Shown here: piece after piece, positions 54,094-62,128 of the stretch
How the letters are laid out: each line of letters opens with the position of its first letter
Position numbering within the stretch: the stretch's first letter is position 1
NCBI GenBank assembly: GCA_019423635.1
Contig: JAHZBA010000003.1
Coordinates: 62,001-126,000 of the forward strand
Direction of reading: 5' to 3'
DNA from: Clostridiales bacterium
GTDB lineage: Bacteria; Bacillota; Clostridia; Oscillospirales; Oscillospiraceae
Length of the DNA: 64,000 nt
The notes under the pieces: model-generated
What the model saw: only the letters and a program-made list of their open reading frames with translations
Told to the model about the DNA's origin: nothing
Databases searched by the model: none
Made by a program: the position numbers and the translations under genes

Positions 54094-54291
54094 TTACAGG
54101 GACTTCTCGTAGGACTCGATCATCTTCTTGACCATCTGGCCGCCCACAGAGCCGGCCTCACGGCTGGTCAGGTCGCCGTTGTAGCCCTCCTTCAGGTTGA
54201 CGCCAACCTCGGAAGCAGCCTCCATCTTGAACTTATCCATAGCCGCACGGGCCTCGGGCACGTTGATCTTGTTGGTATTCTTGCTAGACAT
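54094..54291 (-). CDS. Small acid-soluble spore protein, alpha/beta type
   Basis: A 65-residue SASP. 'NVPEARAAMDKFKMEAASEVGVNLKEGYNGDLTSREAGSVGGQMVKKM' region matches the family, including the 'EVGV' and 'GDLTSREAGSVGGQMVKKM' blocks that contact DNA and surround the GPR protease site. It coats forespore DNA and gives resistance to UV and heat. A SigG-type promoter lies upstream (54347-54375), agreeing with the sigG gene in this window. Confidence 0.96.
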   Translation of the reverse strand: MSSKNTNKINVPEARAAMDKFKMEAASEVGVNLKEGYNGDLTSREAGSVGGQMVKKMIESYEKSL

Positions 54292-54346
54292 ATCCGTTTC
54301 TCCTTTTCATTCATCAAACTCGGGTTCTGCTTGGGTATCGCGAGGG

Positions 54347-54375
54347 TAGTTTGACTCGAAAAGACCGGAATATGC
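54347..54375 (-). promoter_or_regulatory. SigG-type promoter of the spore protein gene
   Basis: On the minus strand GCATA (54371-54375), a 17-bp spacer and CAAACTA (54347-54353), one mismatch from the CATnnTA forespore consensus. Confidence 0.6.
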
Positions 54376-54410
54376 AATTTTTCTGTTGGAAAATCCTGCG
54401 AACCGCCGTC

Positions 54411-54839
54411 TCAGACGCCCCGGACCTTCCGCTCCCGCTCCGCCAGCAGATCGGCCAGAGTAAAGCGGTCGATATATTCGTTCACCGTTTGATACAGGCC
54501 TGTCCAGAAATCCAGCGTGGCGCACTCCCCGCAGCGCTCACAGCGGTTGCTGGGGTCCGCCAGGCAGGCCACTGGCGCCAGGTTGCCCTCCGTCAGCCGC
54601 AGGATCTCTCCCACCGTGTACTCCTCCGGCTCCCGGGCCAGACGGTATCCGCCCTGCGCCCCCCGGCCGCTCTGCAGCAGCCCGGCCTTGGACAGCAGTC
54701 CTGCAATCTGTTCCAAATATTTCAGCGAAATCCCCTGCCGCTCCGCCGCATCCTTGAGAGACACATACCCACCCTGGTCATATGCAGACAAATCTGTCAT
54801 CAGCCGCAGCGCATACCGTCCTTTTGTCGAGATCCTCAT
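54411..54839 (-). CDS. Rrf2-family transcriptional regulator with a cluster-type cysteine motif
   Basis: A 142-residue Rrf2 regulator. The winged HTH is 'MRISTKGRYALRLMTDLS' and 'ISLKYLEQIAGLLSKAGLLQSGRGAQGGYRLAR' region; the C-terminal C92, C100, C103, C106 group matches the Fe-S-binding cysteines of IscR or CymR relatives. No isc/suf or cysteine genes lie next to it, so the target is unknown. ATG at 54839 gives the canonical N terminus; the longer frame runs into the promoter region. It is divergent from the malic enzyme gene. Confidence 0.9.
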   Translation of the reverse strand: MRISTKGRYALRLMTDLSAYDQGGYVSLKDAAERQGISLKYLEQIAGLLSKAGLLQSGRGAQGGYRLAREPEEYTVGEILRLTEGNLAPVACLADPSNRCERCGECATLDFWTGLYQTVNEYIDRFTLADLLAERERKVRGV

Positions 54840-55142
54840 TGTCGTCTCTCCTTTCAGCCGCCGTTTTCCGGCCGCTCGTTCCCGCATGGCGGGCCTCAAC
54901 GGGAATTGACATCTCCGCCCGTTTCCTCTAAAATAGGGGTATCCGCAAATTCCCGTTTCATACGCCCGTTTTCTCCTAAAATCTTTATTGCGATCACTTT
55001 ATCACAAAAATTTAGAATTGGCAATCCCTTACATTTTTTTATTGGCTGATTTTTCCAATCCGAACTTCAGATCTCTTGCCTGACGCGGCGGATAACGGGC
55101 CCGGCGCGCCAGTAATTCAACGAAAGAATGGAGCAAACTGCG

Positions 55143-56312
55143 ATGGATTATGCAAAGGAATCCCTGCGCCTGCACTACCAGTGGAAGGGCAAGCTGGAGG
55201 TCACTTCCCGTGCGGCGGTGGACAGCAAGGAGGCCCTCTCCCTGGCCTACACCCCCGGCGTGGCCCAGCCCTGCCTGGAGATTCAAAAGGACGTCAGCAA
55301 GAGCTATGCCCTCACCCGCCGGTGGAATACGGTGGCTGTAGTCACCGACGGCTCCGCCGTCCTGGGTCTGGGGGACATTGGCCCGGAGGCCGGTATGCCG
55401 GTGATGGAGGGCAAGTGTGTCCTCTTCAAGGCCTTCGGCGATGTGGACGCCATCCCCCTGTGCATCCGCAGCCACGACGTGGACGACATTGTCAATACGG
55501 TGGCCCTGCTGGCCGGAAGCTTTGGCGGCGTCAATCTGGAGGACATCGCCGCTCCCCGCTGCTTTGAGATCGAGCGGAAGCTGAAAGAACGCTGCGACAT
55601 CCCCATCTTCCACGACGACCAGCACGGCACCGCCGTCATCACCCTGGCGGGACTGACCAACGCCCTGAAGGTGGTGGGCAAGCGCCTGGAGGAGGTCCGG
55701 ATCGTGGTGAACGGCGCCGGTGCCGCGGCAGTCTCCATCACCCGGCTCCTGCTCTCCGCCGGAGCCCGGCATGTGACTCTCTGCGACCGCAAGGGCGCCA
55801 TCTATGCCGGCCGGGAGGGGTTGAACTGGATCAAGGAGGAGATGGCCCAGGTCACCAACCTGGAAAAACGCCCCGGCGCCCTGGCGCAGACCCTGGCGGG
55901 CGCCGATGTGTTTCTGGGGGTCTCCGCCCCCGGCGTGGTCACTACGGAGATGGTCCGCACCATGGCCAGGGACGCCATTCTCTTTGCCTGCGCCAACCCC
56001 ACGCCGGAGATTTTCCCGGAGGACGCCAAGGCCGGCGGAGCGGCGGTCATGGCCACCGGCCGCAGTGACTATCCCAACCAGATCAACAACGTCCTGGCCT
56101 TCCCCGGCATCTTCCGGGGCGCCCTGGACGCCCGTGCCAGCGACATCAACGATGCCATGAAGGTGGCCGCCGCCCACGCTCTGGCGGACCTGGTGGGGGC
56201 GGATCTCTCCCCGGACTACATCATCCCCGCCGCCTTTGATCCCCGGGTGAAGGACGCCGTGGCTGCCGCCGTAGCCCAGGCCGCCCGCGATTCCGGGGTG
56301 GCCCGCATCTGA
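55143..56312 (+). CDS. NAD-dependent malic enzyme
   Basis: A 389-residue small-type malic enzyme (oxidative decarboxylation of malate to pyruvate). 'LSLAYTPGVAQPCLEI' and 'VTDGSAVLGLGDIGPEAGMPVMEGK' carry the substrate-site tyrosine and lysine; 'DIPIFHDDQHGTAVI' holds the metal ligands and 'VNGAGAAAVSI' the NAD site. The start is probably ATG 55143 (MDYAKESLRLH, GGAG nine bases before); ATG 55128 is possible but has no good ribosome binding site. Divergent from the Rrf2 regulator over about 300 bp of A+T-rich sequence. Confidence 0.94.
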   Translation: MDYAKESLRLHYQWKGKLEVTSRAAVDSKEALSLAYTPGVAQPCLEIQKDVSKSYALTRRWNTVAVVTDGSAVLGLGDIGPEAGMPVMEGKCVLFKAFGDVDAIPLCIRSHDVDDIVNTVALLAGSFGGVNLEDIAAPRCFEIERKLKERCDIPIFHDDQHGTAVITLAGLTNALKVVGKRLEEVRIVVNGAGAAAVSITRLLLSAGARHVTLCDRKGAIYAGREGLNWIKEEMAQVTNLEKRPGALAQTLAGADVFLGVSAPGVVTTEMVRTMARDAILFACANPTPEIFPEDAKAGGAAVMATGRSDYPNQINNVLAFPGIFRGALDARASDINDAMKVAAAHALADLVGADLSPDYIIPAAFDPRVKDAVAAAVAQAARDSGVARI

Positions 56313-56445
56313 CCGAAGCACACGGTCCCCGGGGAGATTCCGTCCCCTTCCGCCGGAAAATCCCCGGGGGCCCGCCTGCGAATCATCCAGATTTTTCCTC
56401 CCGCTGTGCACCTTGCTGAAAATGCCAAAAACCCCAGGCAGTCCC

Positions 56446-56475
56446 TTGAATTTCCCGGCGGGACTATGCTATAAT
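56446..56475 (+). promoter_or_regulatory. Strong promoter of the riboswitch-surface protein transcript
   Basis: TTGAAT (56446-56451), 18-bp spacer and TATAAT (56470-56475) with an extended -10 TGC. Transcription would start near 56482, giving a leader of about 785 nt before the surface-protein start. The stretch 56482-56778 has no clear element. Confidence 0.8.
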
Positions 56476-56778
56476 GATGAAAAATTACAGCCCGGCGGTG
56501 AAACCCGATCCCGCCCGGCCGCATAACTTATCATTGAGGCAGACCGGCAGAGGCGGAAACAACCGATCCCCTTTTCCTTGCAGGCGGCTCCGGCCGCCGG
56601 GTCTGTCTTTGCTGTATGTCCTCCGCCCATTCCTCGAAGGGCGGTTGACATAGATTTCGCAGGCAGAATTTCAGAGGAAAGGAGACGGATGCAGCGGTAT
56701 CAAGCAACAGACTCTCCTGCTGTCTTTCGCATCGGAGCCAGCGGGCAAAGAGGTACAGAACAGCCATTTGCGCGATCT

Positions 56779-56880
56779 GATGACACTTGGCAAACCGTCG
56801 GAAACGGCGGGACGCAAAGCCTAGGGACTAAGGTGTTTTGAACTCAACGCAATGAAACGCTATGTCAGCCTGGCCGCTAA
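56779..56880 (+). promoter_or_regulatory. Cyclic-di-GMP-I (GEMM) riboswitch aptamer 1
   Basis: The core GGCAAACCGTCGGAAACGGC followed by GGGACGCAAAGCC is the conserved GEMM-I 5' half with its GAAA tetraloop; the 3' half is CTATGTCAGCCTGGCCGC. The base matching G20 of the Vibrio Vc2 aptamer is G, the c-di-GMP class. It is the first of three aptamers in one leader. Confidence 0.92.
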
Positions 56881-56885
56881 TTATA

Positions 56886-57031
56886 AAGGCAAATCACAGG
56901 AAACTGTGAGACGCAAAGCTATGGGGTCTAATGTTTTGCCATGGGCAGCGCAGCTGATGCAGGGGCATGCCCCTGCATCCGTTCCCGCGCGGGAACGGGC
57001 ACGCCGGTGAAGCGATGACAGCCCGGCCACT
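56886..57031 (+). promoter_or_regulatory. Cyclic-di-GMP-I (GEMM) riboswitch aptamer 2, with enlarged P3
   Basis: GGCAAATCACAGGAAACTGTG then GAGACGCAAAGC forms the 5' half with a perfect P2 and GAAA loop; CGATGACAGCCCGGCCAC is the 3' half. The P3 arm is enlarged by two perfect palindromes (56957-56978, ATGCAGGGGCATGCCCCTGC...; 56979-56998, CCGTTCCCGCGCGGGAACGG). G20-equivalent is G. The junction TAATTATAA before and after it matches on both sides, suggesting tandem duplication. Confidence 0.88.
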
Positions 57032-57040
57032 AATTATAAT

Positions 57041-57222
57041 TAGCAAACCGCCAGAAATGACGGGACGCAAAGCTATGGGGCCTAATGTTGCTGATTCCTC
57101 CCCGGTTGATTCCTGAGGGAATTCTTTGTGAGACGCCGGTCTCACACCGGGAAGGCGCGCCACAAATCCAACGCATCTGCGGGGGATCTGCAGCACGGTG
57201 ACGATGGCAGCCCGGCCGCCGG
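57041..57222 (+). promoter_or_regulatory. GEMM riboswitch aptamer 3, with A at the ligand-discriminating position
   Basis: AGCAAACCGCCAGAAATGAC then GGGACGCAAAGCTATGGGG is the 5' half with a GAAA loop; ACGATGGCAGCCCGGCCGCC is the 3' half. The P3 region between is long (about 100 nt) and holds further stems. At the position of Vc2 G20 it has A (AGCAAACC instead of GGCAAACC), the change found in 3',3'-cGAMP-sensing GEMM-Ib aptamers. It ends 30 nt before the GGGAG of the surface-protein gene, so it could also act on translation. Confidence 0.8.
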
Positions 57223-57265
57223 ATACTTTGCATCCGAACTCTTTGCAAAGAAAGGGAGAATGACA

Positions 57266-59251
57266 ATGAAGAACTACGATCAACCCCTGCGCAGACGTGC
57301 GCTTGCGCTGTTCGTGTCCCTTGCGATGTGCACCGGGATGCTCTCTACCACAGCGCTGGCTGTGGATGGGACCACAACCAAAACCGAGACCGAGACCTCC
57401 AGCAATACCACCCAGACCGGGGACGAGGCCAACGGCAGCAGCACGACCACCACAACGGTGATCACTGAGACCACCACAACCACGGTTGAAACCAGCACCG
57501 ATACCAAGACCGAGGTCAGCAAGGGCGAGTTTCAGCAGACTGCCGGCAGCCCCTCGGTGGAGACCAAGACGGATGGTGAAACCTCTGATTCCAAGGATAT
57601 CGAGCTGAATTACTCCGCGGAAACCGGAAAGACCACCATCAACCTCTCCAGCGGGGCGGGTAGCAGCGGCACTCTGACCAGCGGCTCTGTGACCGCCGGG
57701 GAGATTGCCTCTGAAAGCGGCCTGACCTGCAAGGACCAGGGACCGGTTACGGGCTCGGACGGCAAAACCACCGAGACCAAGGTCGATGATACCAATGGCA
57801 GCTACAAGGTCACCACCTCTACTTCCGAGATCATCGAAAAAACCGAGGGCAGCGTTCAGGAAACCGGCAACAAGACGACGCTTCCCGGCGAGGTAACCGA
57901 GACGAAGAAAGAGGAGACCCCGGGTCAGTGGCAGCAGCTTCCCATCTCCGGTTCCGAGTCTGACATCCTTCTTCCCACCCGCCCGGAAGGCGGAACCACC
58001 TCCCGCGACGACGGTACACAGCAGGTTGTCTCTGTCAGTGACATTGTAGAAAACGGCCAGACCGTCGGCTACACGGTCACAACACAGGAGCTTGATGCGC
58101 AGGGCAATGTGATCTCCACCAAAACGGAGGAGCAGCGCGGCACAAAGACCGTTGTGACAAATGCCGAGGAGAAGAAGGATACCCTGGTCGAGTCCACCAC
58201 CACCGAGACGACAACGACCGTAGAGGGTGTCAAGAAAGACACAGTTGTCAAGGAGACGGTCACCAAGACCACCGAGGTGAATGTTTCCAATGACAAGCTC
58301 TCCGCCGATGTGAACATTCGGGTGAACGGCGGAGACCAGAAGGACAATCTGCTTCAGGCCACCAGCGCGGATGTCTCCATCAAGCAGACCGTCAAGGACG
58401 GCGAGTCCTCCTTTACCACTGACCTGGACTTTACGGTCAAGGTAGATCCCAAGTTTGACGGGACTTCCTATCGGTTGGAGGTCTACCAGGGTGACAAGCT
58501 GGTATCGAAGCAAGACGTGAAGGTCTATGCGAACGACGGAAATATCTCTTTAAAGGGGATCGTCCTGCAAACCAGCGAGGGCTACGCCAAGGTCAACATC
58601 AAGCTGACTACTACGGAGGACCAGTACAACTGTACCGAGCATCCGGAGTACAGCAGCCTGAACATGAAGCTGGACGTGGAGTTCAAGGACATCAAGGGCG
58701 TAGAGGCCTCGGCCGTCAAGACCGAGGCTGCCAGGAAAGAGACCGAGACCACCACGACCAATTACACCCGCAAGGATGTGGAGACCAAGACCGAGACCAC
58801 TACCACCGTGACCACCACCCAGGTGACCAAAATCACGGATACGGACACCGTGAACCGGGATTGGAGCACCACGACGCCCACGCCTGGCGGAACCACCACA
58901 CCTGGCGGTACGACACCCGGCGGAACCACGCCTGGCGGTACGACGCCCGGCGGAACCACCATCGGTGACGGTGAGGTGCCTCTGGCCGGCAACCCCGGTG
59001 AGACCACCATCGGCGACGGCGAGGTGCCTCTGGCGAATCTGCCGAAGGAGACCACCCTTCCCGAGGAGGAGGTGCCTCTGTCCGAGCTGCCGGAGGAGAC
59101 CACCATCCCGGATGAGGATGTCCCCCTGGCGGATGTCCCCAAGACCGGCGATATCTCCGCCATCTGGTATGCCCTGACCATTCTGGCCGCAGGCGGCCTG
59201 CTGGCCCTGCGGGTCTTTGACCGCAGGAAGCCGGAGGGCCTGGAGATCTGA
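57266..59251 (+). CDS. Cell-wall-anchored Thr-rich surface protein (VPKTG sorting signal)
   Basis: A 661-residue exported protein. The signal peptide (MKNYDQPLRRRALALF... ) is cleaved after about A32. The body is extremely rich in Thr, Glu and Lys with no globular motif until about residue 400-510, where an Ig-like beta region appears ('LDFTVKVDPKFDGTSYRLEV'). Then come PGGTT repeats (about residues 540-565) and four degenerate 'EVPLA-x-x-P' repeats, and the C terminus has VPKTG at 624-628, a hydrophobic helix and RRK, which is a classic sortase signal. It follows three riboswitch aptamers and precedes srtB. ATG 57266 is chosen for its seven-base distance from GGGAG; ATG 57260 is too close. 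Probable adhesin or matrix protein. Confidence 0.88.
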   Translation: MKNYDQPLRRRALALFVSLAMCTGMLSTTALAVDGTTTKTETETSSNTTQTGDEANGSSTTTTTVITETTTTTVETSTDTKTEVSKGEFQQTAGSPSVETKTDGETSDSKDIELNYSAETGKTTINLSSGAGSSGTLTSGSVTAGEIASESGLTCKDQGPVTGSDGKTTETKVDDTNGSYKVTTSTSEIIEKTEGSVQETGNKTTLPGEVTETKKEETPGQWQQLPISGSESDILLPTRPEGGTTSRDDGTQQVVSVSDIVENGQTVGYTVTTQELDAQGNVISTKTEEQRGTKTVVTNAEEKKDTLVESTTTETTTTVEGVKKDTVVKETVTKTTEVNVSNDKLSADVNIRVNGGDQKDNLLQATSADVSIKQTVKDGESSFTTDLDFTVKVDPKFDGTSYRLEVYQGDKLVSKQDVKVYANDGNISLKGIVLQTSEGYAKVNIKLTTTEDQYNCTEHPEYSSLNMKLDVEFKDIKGVEASAVKTEAARKETETTTTNYTRKDVETKTETTTTVTTTQVTKITDTDTVNRDWSTTTPTPGGTTTPGGTTPGGTTPGGTTPGGTTIGDGEVPLAGNPGETTIGDGEVPLANLPKETTLPEEEVPLSELPEETTIPDEDVPLADVPKTGDISAIWYALTILAAGGLLALRVFDRRKPEGLEI

Positions 59252-59388
59252 TGCAGAACGTCGATGAGGTGTTGCGCCCCATCGACCCGGCAGGTTTGAT
59301 GGATGATGCCGCCTGACTGCCCCACTCCTCTGAATTCTGCGCCGAATCGGCGCTTCCTGCGAAATCAGCACTTTCCCGCGCAAGCGGA

Positions 59389-59414
59389 AACCGGGGCCCC
59401 TGCGGGCCCCGGTT
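59389..59414 (+). terminator. Hairpin between the surface-protein gene and srtB
   Basis: AACCGGGGCCC and GGGCCCCGGTT form a stable stem followed by a short T-rich run (TCTTTCC), 25 bp before the sortase start. It may attenuate readthrough so that less sortase than substrate is made. Confidence 0.55.
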
Positions 59415-59438
59415 CTTTCCTATGAAAGGAGCGTTCTC

Positions 59439-60203
59439 ATGGGTAAACGGCAAATCCTGGCCGCTCTGCTGGCGCTGGTGCTGGCAGTGAGCGGCGGGTA
59501 TCTTCTCTGGAAGCAGGCGGACTACCGTCAGGGCGCGAAGGACTACGATGCCGCCGCCGAGACGGCAGGCCTCACGCTTCCGTCCCCCTCCGCCCCCGCA
59601 GAGGCGGAGCCGGAACCTCCGGAGCCCTATGCCGACCTCCTCCAGCAGGTGGATCTGGAAGCCTTGCAGGCCGTCAATCCCGAGGTGGTGGGCTGGATCA
59701 CCATCCCGGAGACGGAGGTCAACTATCCTCTGCTCCAGGCGGCGGACAACCGCTATTACCTGGACCACACCTGGATGGGGGACACCAGCTCCGTGGGTGC
59801 CATCTTCCTGGAGTGCCGGTGCGCACCGGATTTCAGCGGCTTCCACACGATCATCTACGGACATAACATGCGCAACGGCTCCATGTTCGGCTCCCTGCGG
59901 CATTACGCCGGCGCGGATTACCGGGAGGTCCACCCCAGCGTCTATCTCGTCACCGCTGGCGGCGTGCGCCGCTATGACATCTTCGCCGCCTTTGAAGCCG
60001 GCGTGGAGGAGATCGTATACCGGCTGGATCTCGAGGAGACCGGCAGCGAGGCGGAATTCCTCCGGTTCTCCCTGGACCACTCCGTCATCGACACCGGCAT
60101 CACACCGGAGCCGGAGGATCAGATCATCACCCTCTCCACCTGCACCGGCCGGGGACATGCCAAGCGCTGGGTGGTGCAGGCCGTACTGGTTCCGGAGCCG
60201 TAA
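59439..60203 (+). CDS. srtB: Class B sortase
   Basis: A 254-residue sortase. An N-terminal signal anchor (about residues 5-23) is followed by the catalytic domain: H142 in 'TIIYGHNMRNGSMF', C235 in 'ITLSTCTGRGHAKRWVV' and R243. The 'NPEVVGWITIPETEVNYPLLQ' opening and a helix-long insert before the Cys are class B traits. It should attach the preceding VPKTG protein to peptidoglycan. AAAGGAG precedes the ATG. Confidence 0.92.
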   Translation: MGKRQILAALLALVLAVSGGYLLWKQADYRQGAKDYDAAAETAGLTLPSPSAPAEAEPEPPEPYADLLQQVDLEALQAVNPEVVGWITIPETEVNYPLLQAADNRYYLDHTWMGDTSSVGAIFLECRCAPDFSGFHTIIYGHNMRNGSMFGSLRHYAGADYREVHPSVYLVTAGGVRRYDIFAAFEAGVEEIVYRLDLEETGSEAEFLRFSLDHSVIDTGITPEPEDQIITLSTCTGRGHAKRWVVQAVLVPEP

Positions 60204-60234
60204 AAGGCCGGCTGCACAAGTGCAGCCGGCCTTT
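60203..60234 (+). terminator. Intrinsic terminator of srtB
   Basis: AAAGGCCGGCTGCAC pairs with GTGCAGCCGGCCTTT, beginning at the srtB stop. It is palindromic and lies 20 bp before the end of the convergent M15 peptidase gene, so it can serve both. Confidence 0.8.
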
Positions 60235-60253
60235 CATGCACTCTATGTACTTC

Positions 60254-61261
60254 TCACTGGCTGAGGTACTCCTCCAGGCAGATCCCCTGCTCCATGATGG
60301 CCTTTGCGGCCTCCACGCCCACATAGCGGTAGTGCCAGGGCTCGTAGCCCACACCCGTGAGGGCCTCCTTGTCACTGGGATAGCGGAGAATGAAGCCGTA
60401 CTCGCTGCAATGGGCCATCAGCCACTTCTGGGCCGCCGTGGTCTCCTGGCGGTGGTCCAGCGCCGTGTAGGATTTGTCCACAATATCCACCGCCAGCCCC
60501 GCCTGGTGCTCGCTGGTGCCGGGACGGGCCACCCAGCGGGCGGCCTCCTGTTCCACGGTTGCCGCGTCCCAGCCCGCGTTTTTCAGGCGGCGGATCTTAT
60601 TTTTAAAGAGGTACTCCTGTTTCTCCCAGGTGCGGAAGGAGGAGCAGATGGTGGGATGGACTCCCGCCGCCTTGGCGTCGTCCATCATCCGCTGCAATTC
60701 CGGATAGATCCGGCTGTCCACGGCGTGGCCGTTGGCCAGCTGGGTCAGCTCCGGGGCTGTAAAGTCCTCCGGCAAAGGATTTTCCCAGTTAATCAGCACC
60801 AGATTCCACGCCGCCTTGGCCGGCGTCTCCTCCTGGGCTGGCTGCTGAGACGCCGCCGGCAGGGTGGCCCCAACCTCCGCAGCCGGCTCTTTCGGAACCG
60901 GCTGCTGGGACACTGCCGGCAAAGTGGTCACGGGAACGGCGCCGTCCTCCGCCACCGGCTCCTCCGGCATGACCCCCGGCTCCTTCGGCTCCTTTGCCTC
61001 CTCCCCGCCGACACTTTGGACTTGGTTCCGCACCACCGAGGGGGTTCCGGCGGACCGGGTGGCGCTGGCCCGGCCCAGCAGGAAGCTGAACACCAGCGCC
61101 AGGGCCAGCAGTGCCGGCAGAAGCCGCGGACTGCTCCGCCGCCGGCATGGCCGCCGGGGAGGCCTGCGGCACGTTCTCTCATCCCAGCGGTCCGGGGCGG
61201 AGACCCGATATTCCCGCTCAGGAATGGGAAATTCCTGAATGACACAAGACGATCTCATCAT
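60254..61261 (-). CDS. M15-family D-Ala-D-Ala carboxypeptidase (VanY type)
   Basis: A 335-residue membrane-anchored peptidase. After a basic cytoplasmic N terminus there is one helix (about 48-64), a Pro/Glu/Ala-rich linker (about 65-150) and the catalytic domain: 'CSSFRTWEKQEYLF', the zinc motif 'SEHQAGLAVDIVD' and 'GYEPWHYRYVG'. It trims D-Ala from peptidoglycan stem peptides outside the membrane and could alter how sortase substrates are attached. Two successive ATGs follow AAAGGAG; 61261 is the better spaced. Confidence 0.9.
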   Translation of the reverse strand: MMRSSCVIQEFPIPEREYRVSAPDRWDERTCRRPPRRPCRRRSSPRLLPALLALALVFSFLLGRASATRSAGTPSVVRNQVQSVGGEEAKEPKEPGVMPEEPVAEDGAVPVTTLPAVSQQPVPKEPAAEVGATLPAASQQPAQEETPAKAAWNLVLINWENPLPEDFTAPELTQLANGHAVDSRIYPELQRMMDDAKAAGVHPTICSSFRTWEKQEYLFKNKIRRLKNAGWDAATVEQEAARWVARPGTSEHQAGLAVDIVDKSYTALDHRQETTAAQKWLMAHCSEYGFILRYPSDKEALTGVGYEPWHYRYVGVEAAKAIMEQGICLEEYLSQ

Positions 61262-61371
61262 CAACAGCTCCTTTGCTCTTTGGTTTATGGGACCAGTCTA
61301 CGGCCTGTCCCCGTCAGAGTATCCTCTTTTCTGCATCAAATTTCCATCGTTTTTCGGGGAATGGGAGAGTT

Positions 61372-62112
61372 TTATGATCCAAGCCCATAGGCCGCATCGT
61401 AGAGGGCCTCCTCCTGGTCCACCCGCTCCCAGTCCACCATGGGCTGGAGCCGAAAAAAGGAGCCCTTCTGGACGAAATCGTATAACGCGCTGCTCTCTGT
61501 CAGGCGGAAGAGTGCGGAGGTATCCAGCTGCTCCATCATCTCATACTCCAGGCCCAGCCGGTCCAAAAAGAGCCGTCCTATGGTCTCCGGGTCCATCGTC
61601 TCCCCATAGAACCAGCTCATCAGTGCCAGCATCCGGCCCGTCTCTCCGTCCAGATACAGCCACATGTACTCCCCTGTCCCCTCCCAGAAGACGTTCAGCT
61701 CCAAAAAGGCGGCGCTGGAGAGATCCGTCTGGTCCCGGAGATAGACCCGATTTCCGGTGACGCGATCAAACCCTTCCGCCGCAAACATCGGCGGCAGAAC
61801 GCCCGCCTCCTCCAGCTGCCGGAGCTCCTCTTGCACCTGCTCAAGAGCCAGGTCCAGCTCCTCGCCCTCCAGCTGCTGATCCACAATGGTCAATCTGTCC
61901 GGCCGCTCATCCCGCTCCGCCAGCAGCCACACCCGCCCCGGCAGCTCCGGGGGACGGGCGGGAAAGTTGCTGTCCGCCCCCAGCTCCTCGGCGTGGACGG
62001 TTCCGATGAGCTTGCCGTCCCGGAGGCCGGACAGCCGCAGGGGCAGCACCGTCAGGCACGCCACCGTCAGGGCCGTCAGCACCGGCGGCAGCCAGTTCTT
62101 CCAGTTTCTCAC
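61372..62112 (-). CDS. Membrane-anchored protein of unknown function, paralogue A
   Basis: A 246-residue protein starting at GTG (MRNWKNWLPPVLTALTVACLT): a single N-terminal membrane helix followed by an extracytoplasmic domain with 'FPARPPELPGRVWLLAERDERP'. Its neighbour at 62129-62893 shares the same start (MRNWKNWL), the 'HAEELGxxSNFPARPP' block and the C-terminal pattern, so the two arose by duplication. It ends the histidine-kinase operon, 16 bp after the paralogue. A sensor accessory role is suggested by position only. Confidence 0.7.
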   Translation of the reverse strand: MRNWKNWLPPVLTALTVACLTVLPLRLSGLRDGKLIGTVHAEELGADSNFPARPPELPGRVWLLAERDERPDRLTIVDQQLEGEELDLALEQVQEELRQLEEAGVLPPMFAAEGFDRVTGNRVYLRDQTDLSSAAFLELNVFWEGTGEYMWLYLDGETGRMLALMSWFYGETMDPETIGRLFLDRLGLEYEMMEQLDTSALFRLTESSALYDFVQKGSFFRLQPMVDWERVDQEEALYDAAYGLGS

Positions 62113-62128
62113 ACAGGCTTACCCCCCG

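Noticed and set aside
56645..56673. TTGACA at 56645 as a second promoter for the riboswitch transcript
   Set aside because: No acceptable -10 lies at 16-18 bp; the extended -10 promoter at 56446-56475 is better.
56482..56778. A fourth, degenerate GEMM aptamer in the early leader
   Set aside because: Some pieces look similar (GAGCCAGCGGGC near 56735) but the GACGCAAAGC core is missing, so no aptamer is called.
57128..57265. Upstream start for the surface protein
   Set aside because: It would run through the last riboswitch aptamer and the ribosome binding site; the signal peptide begins at 57266.
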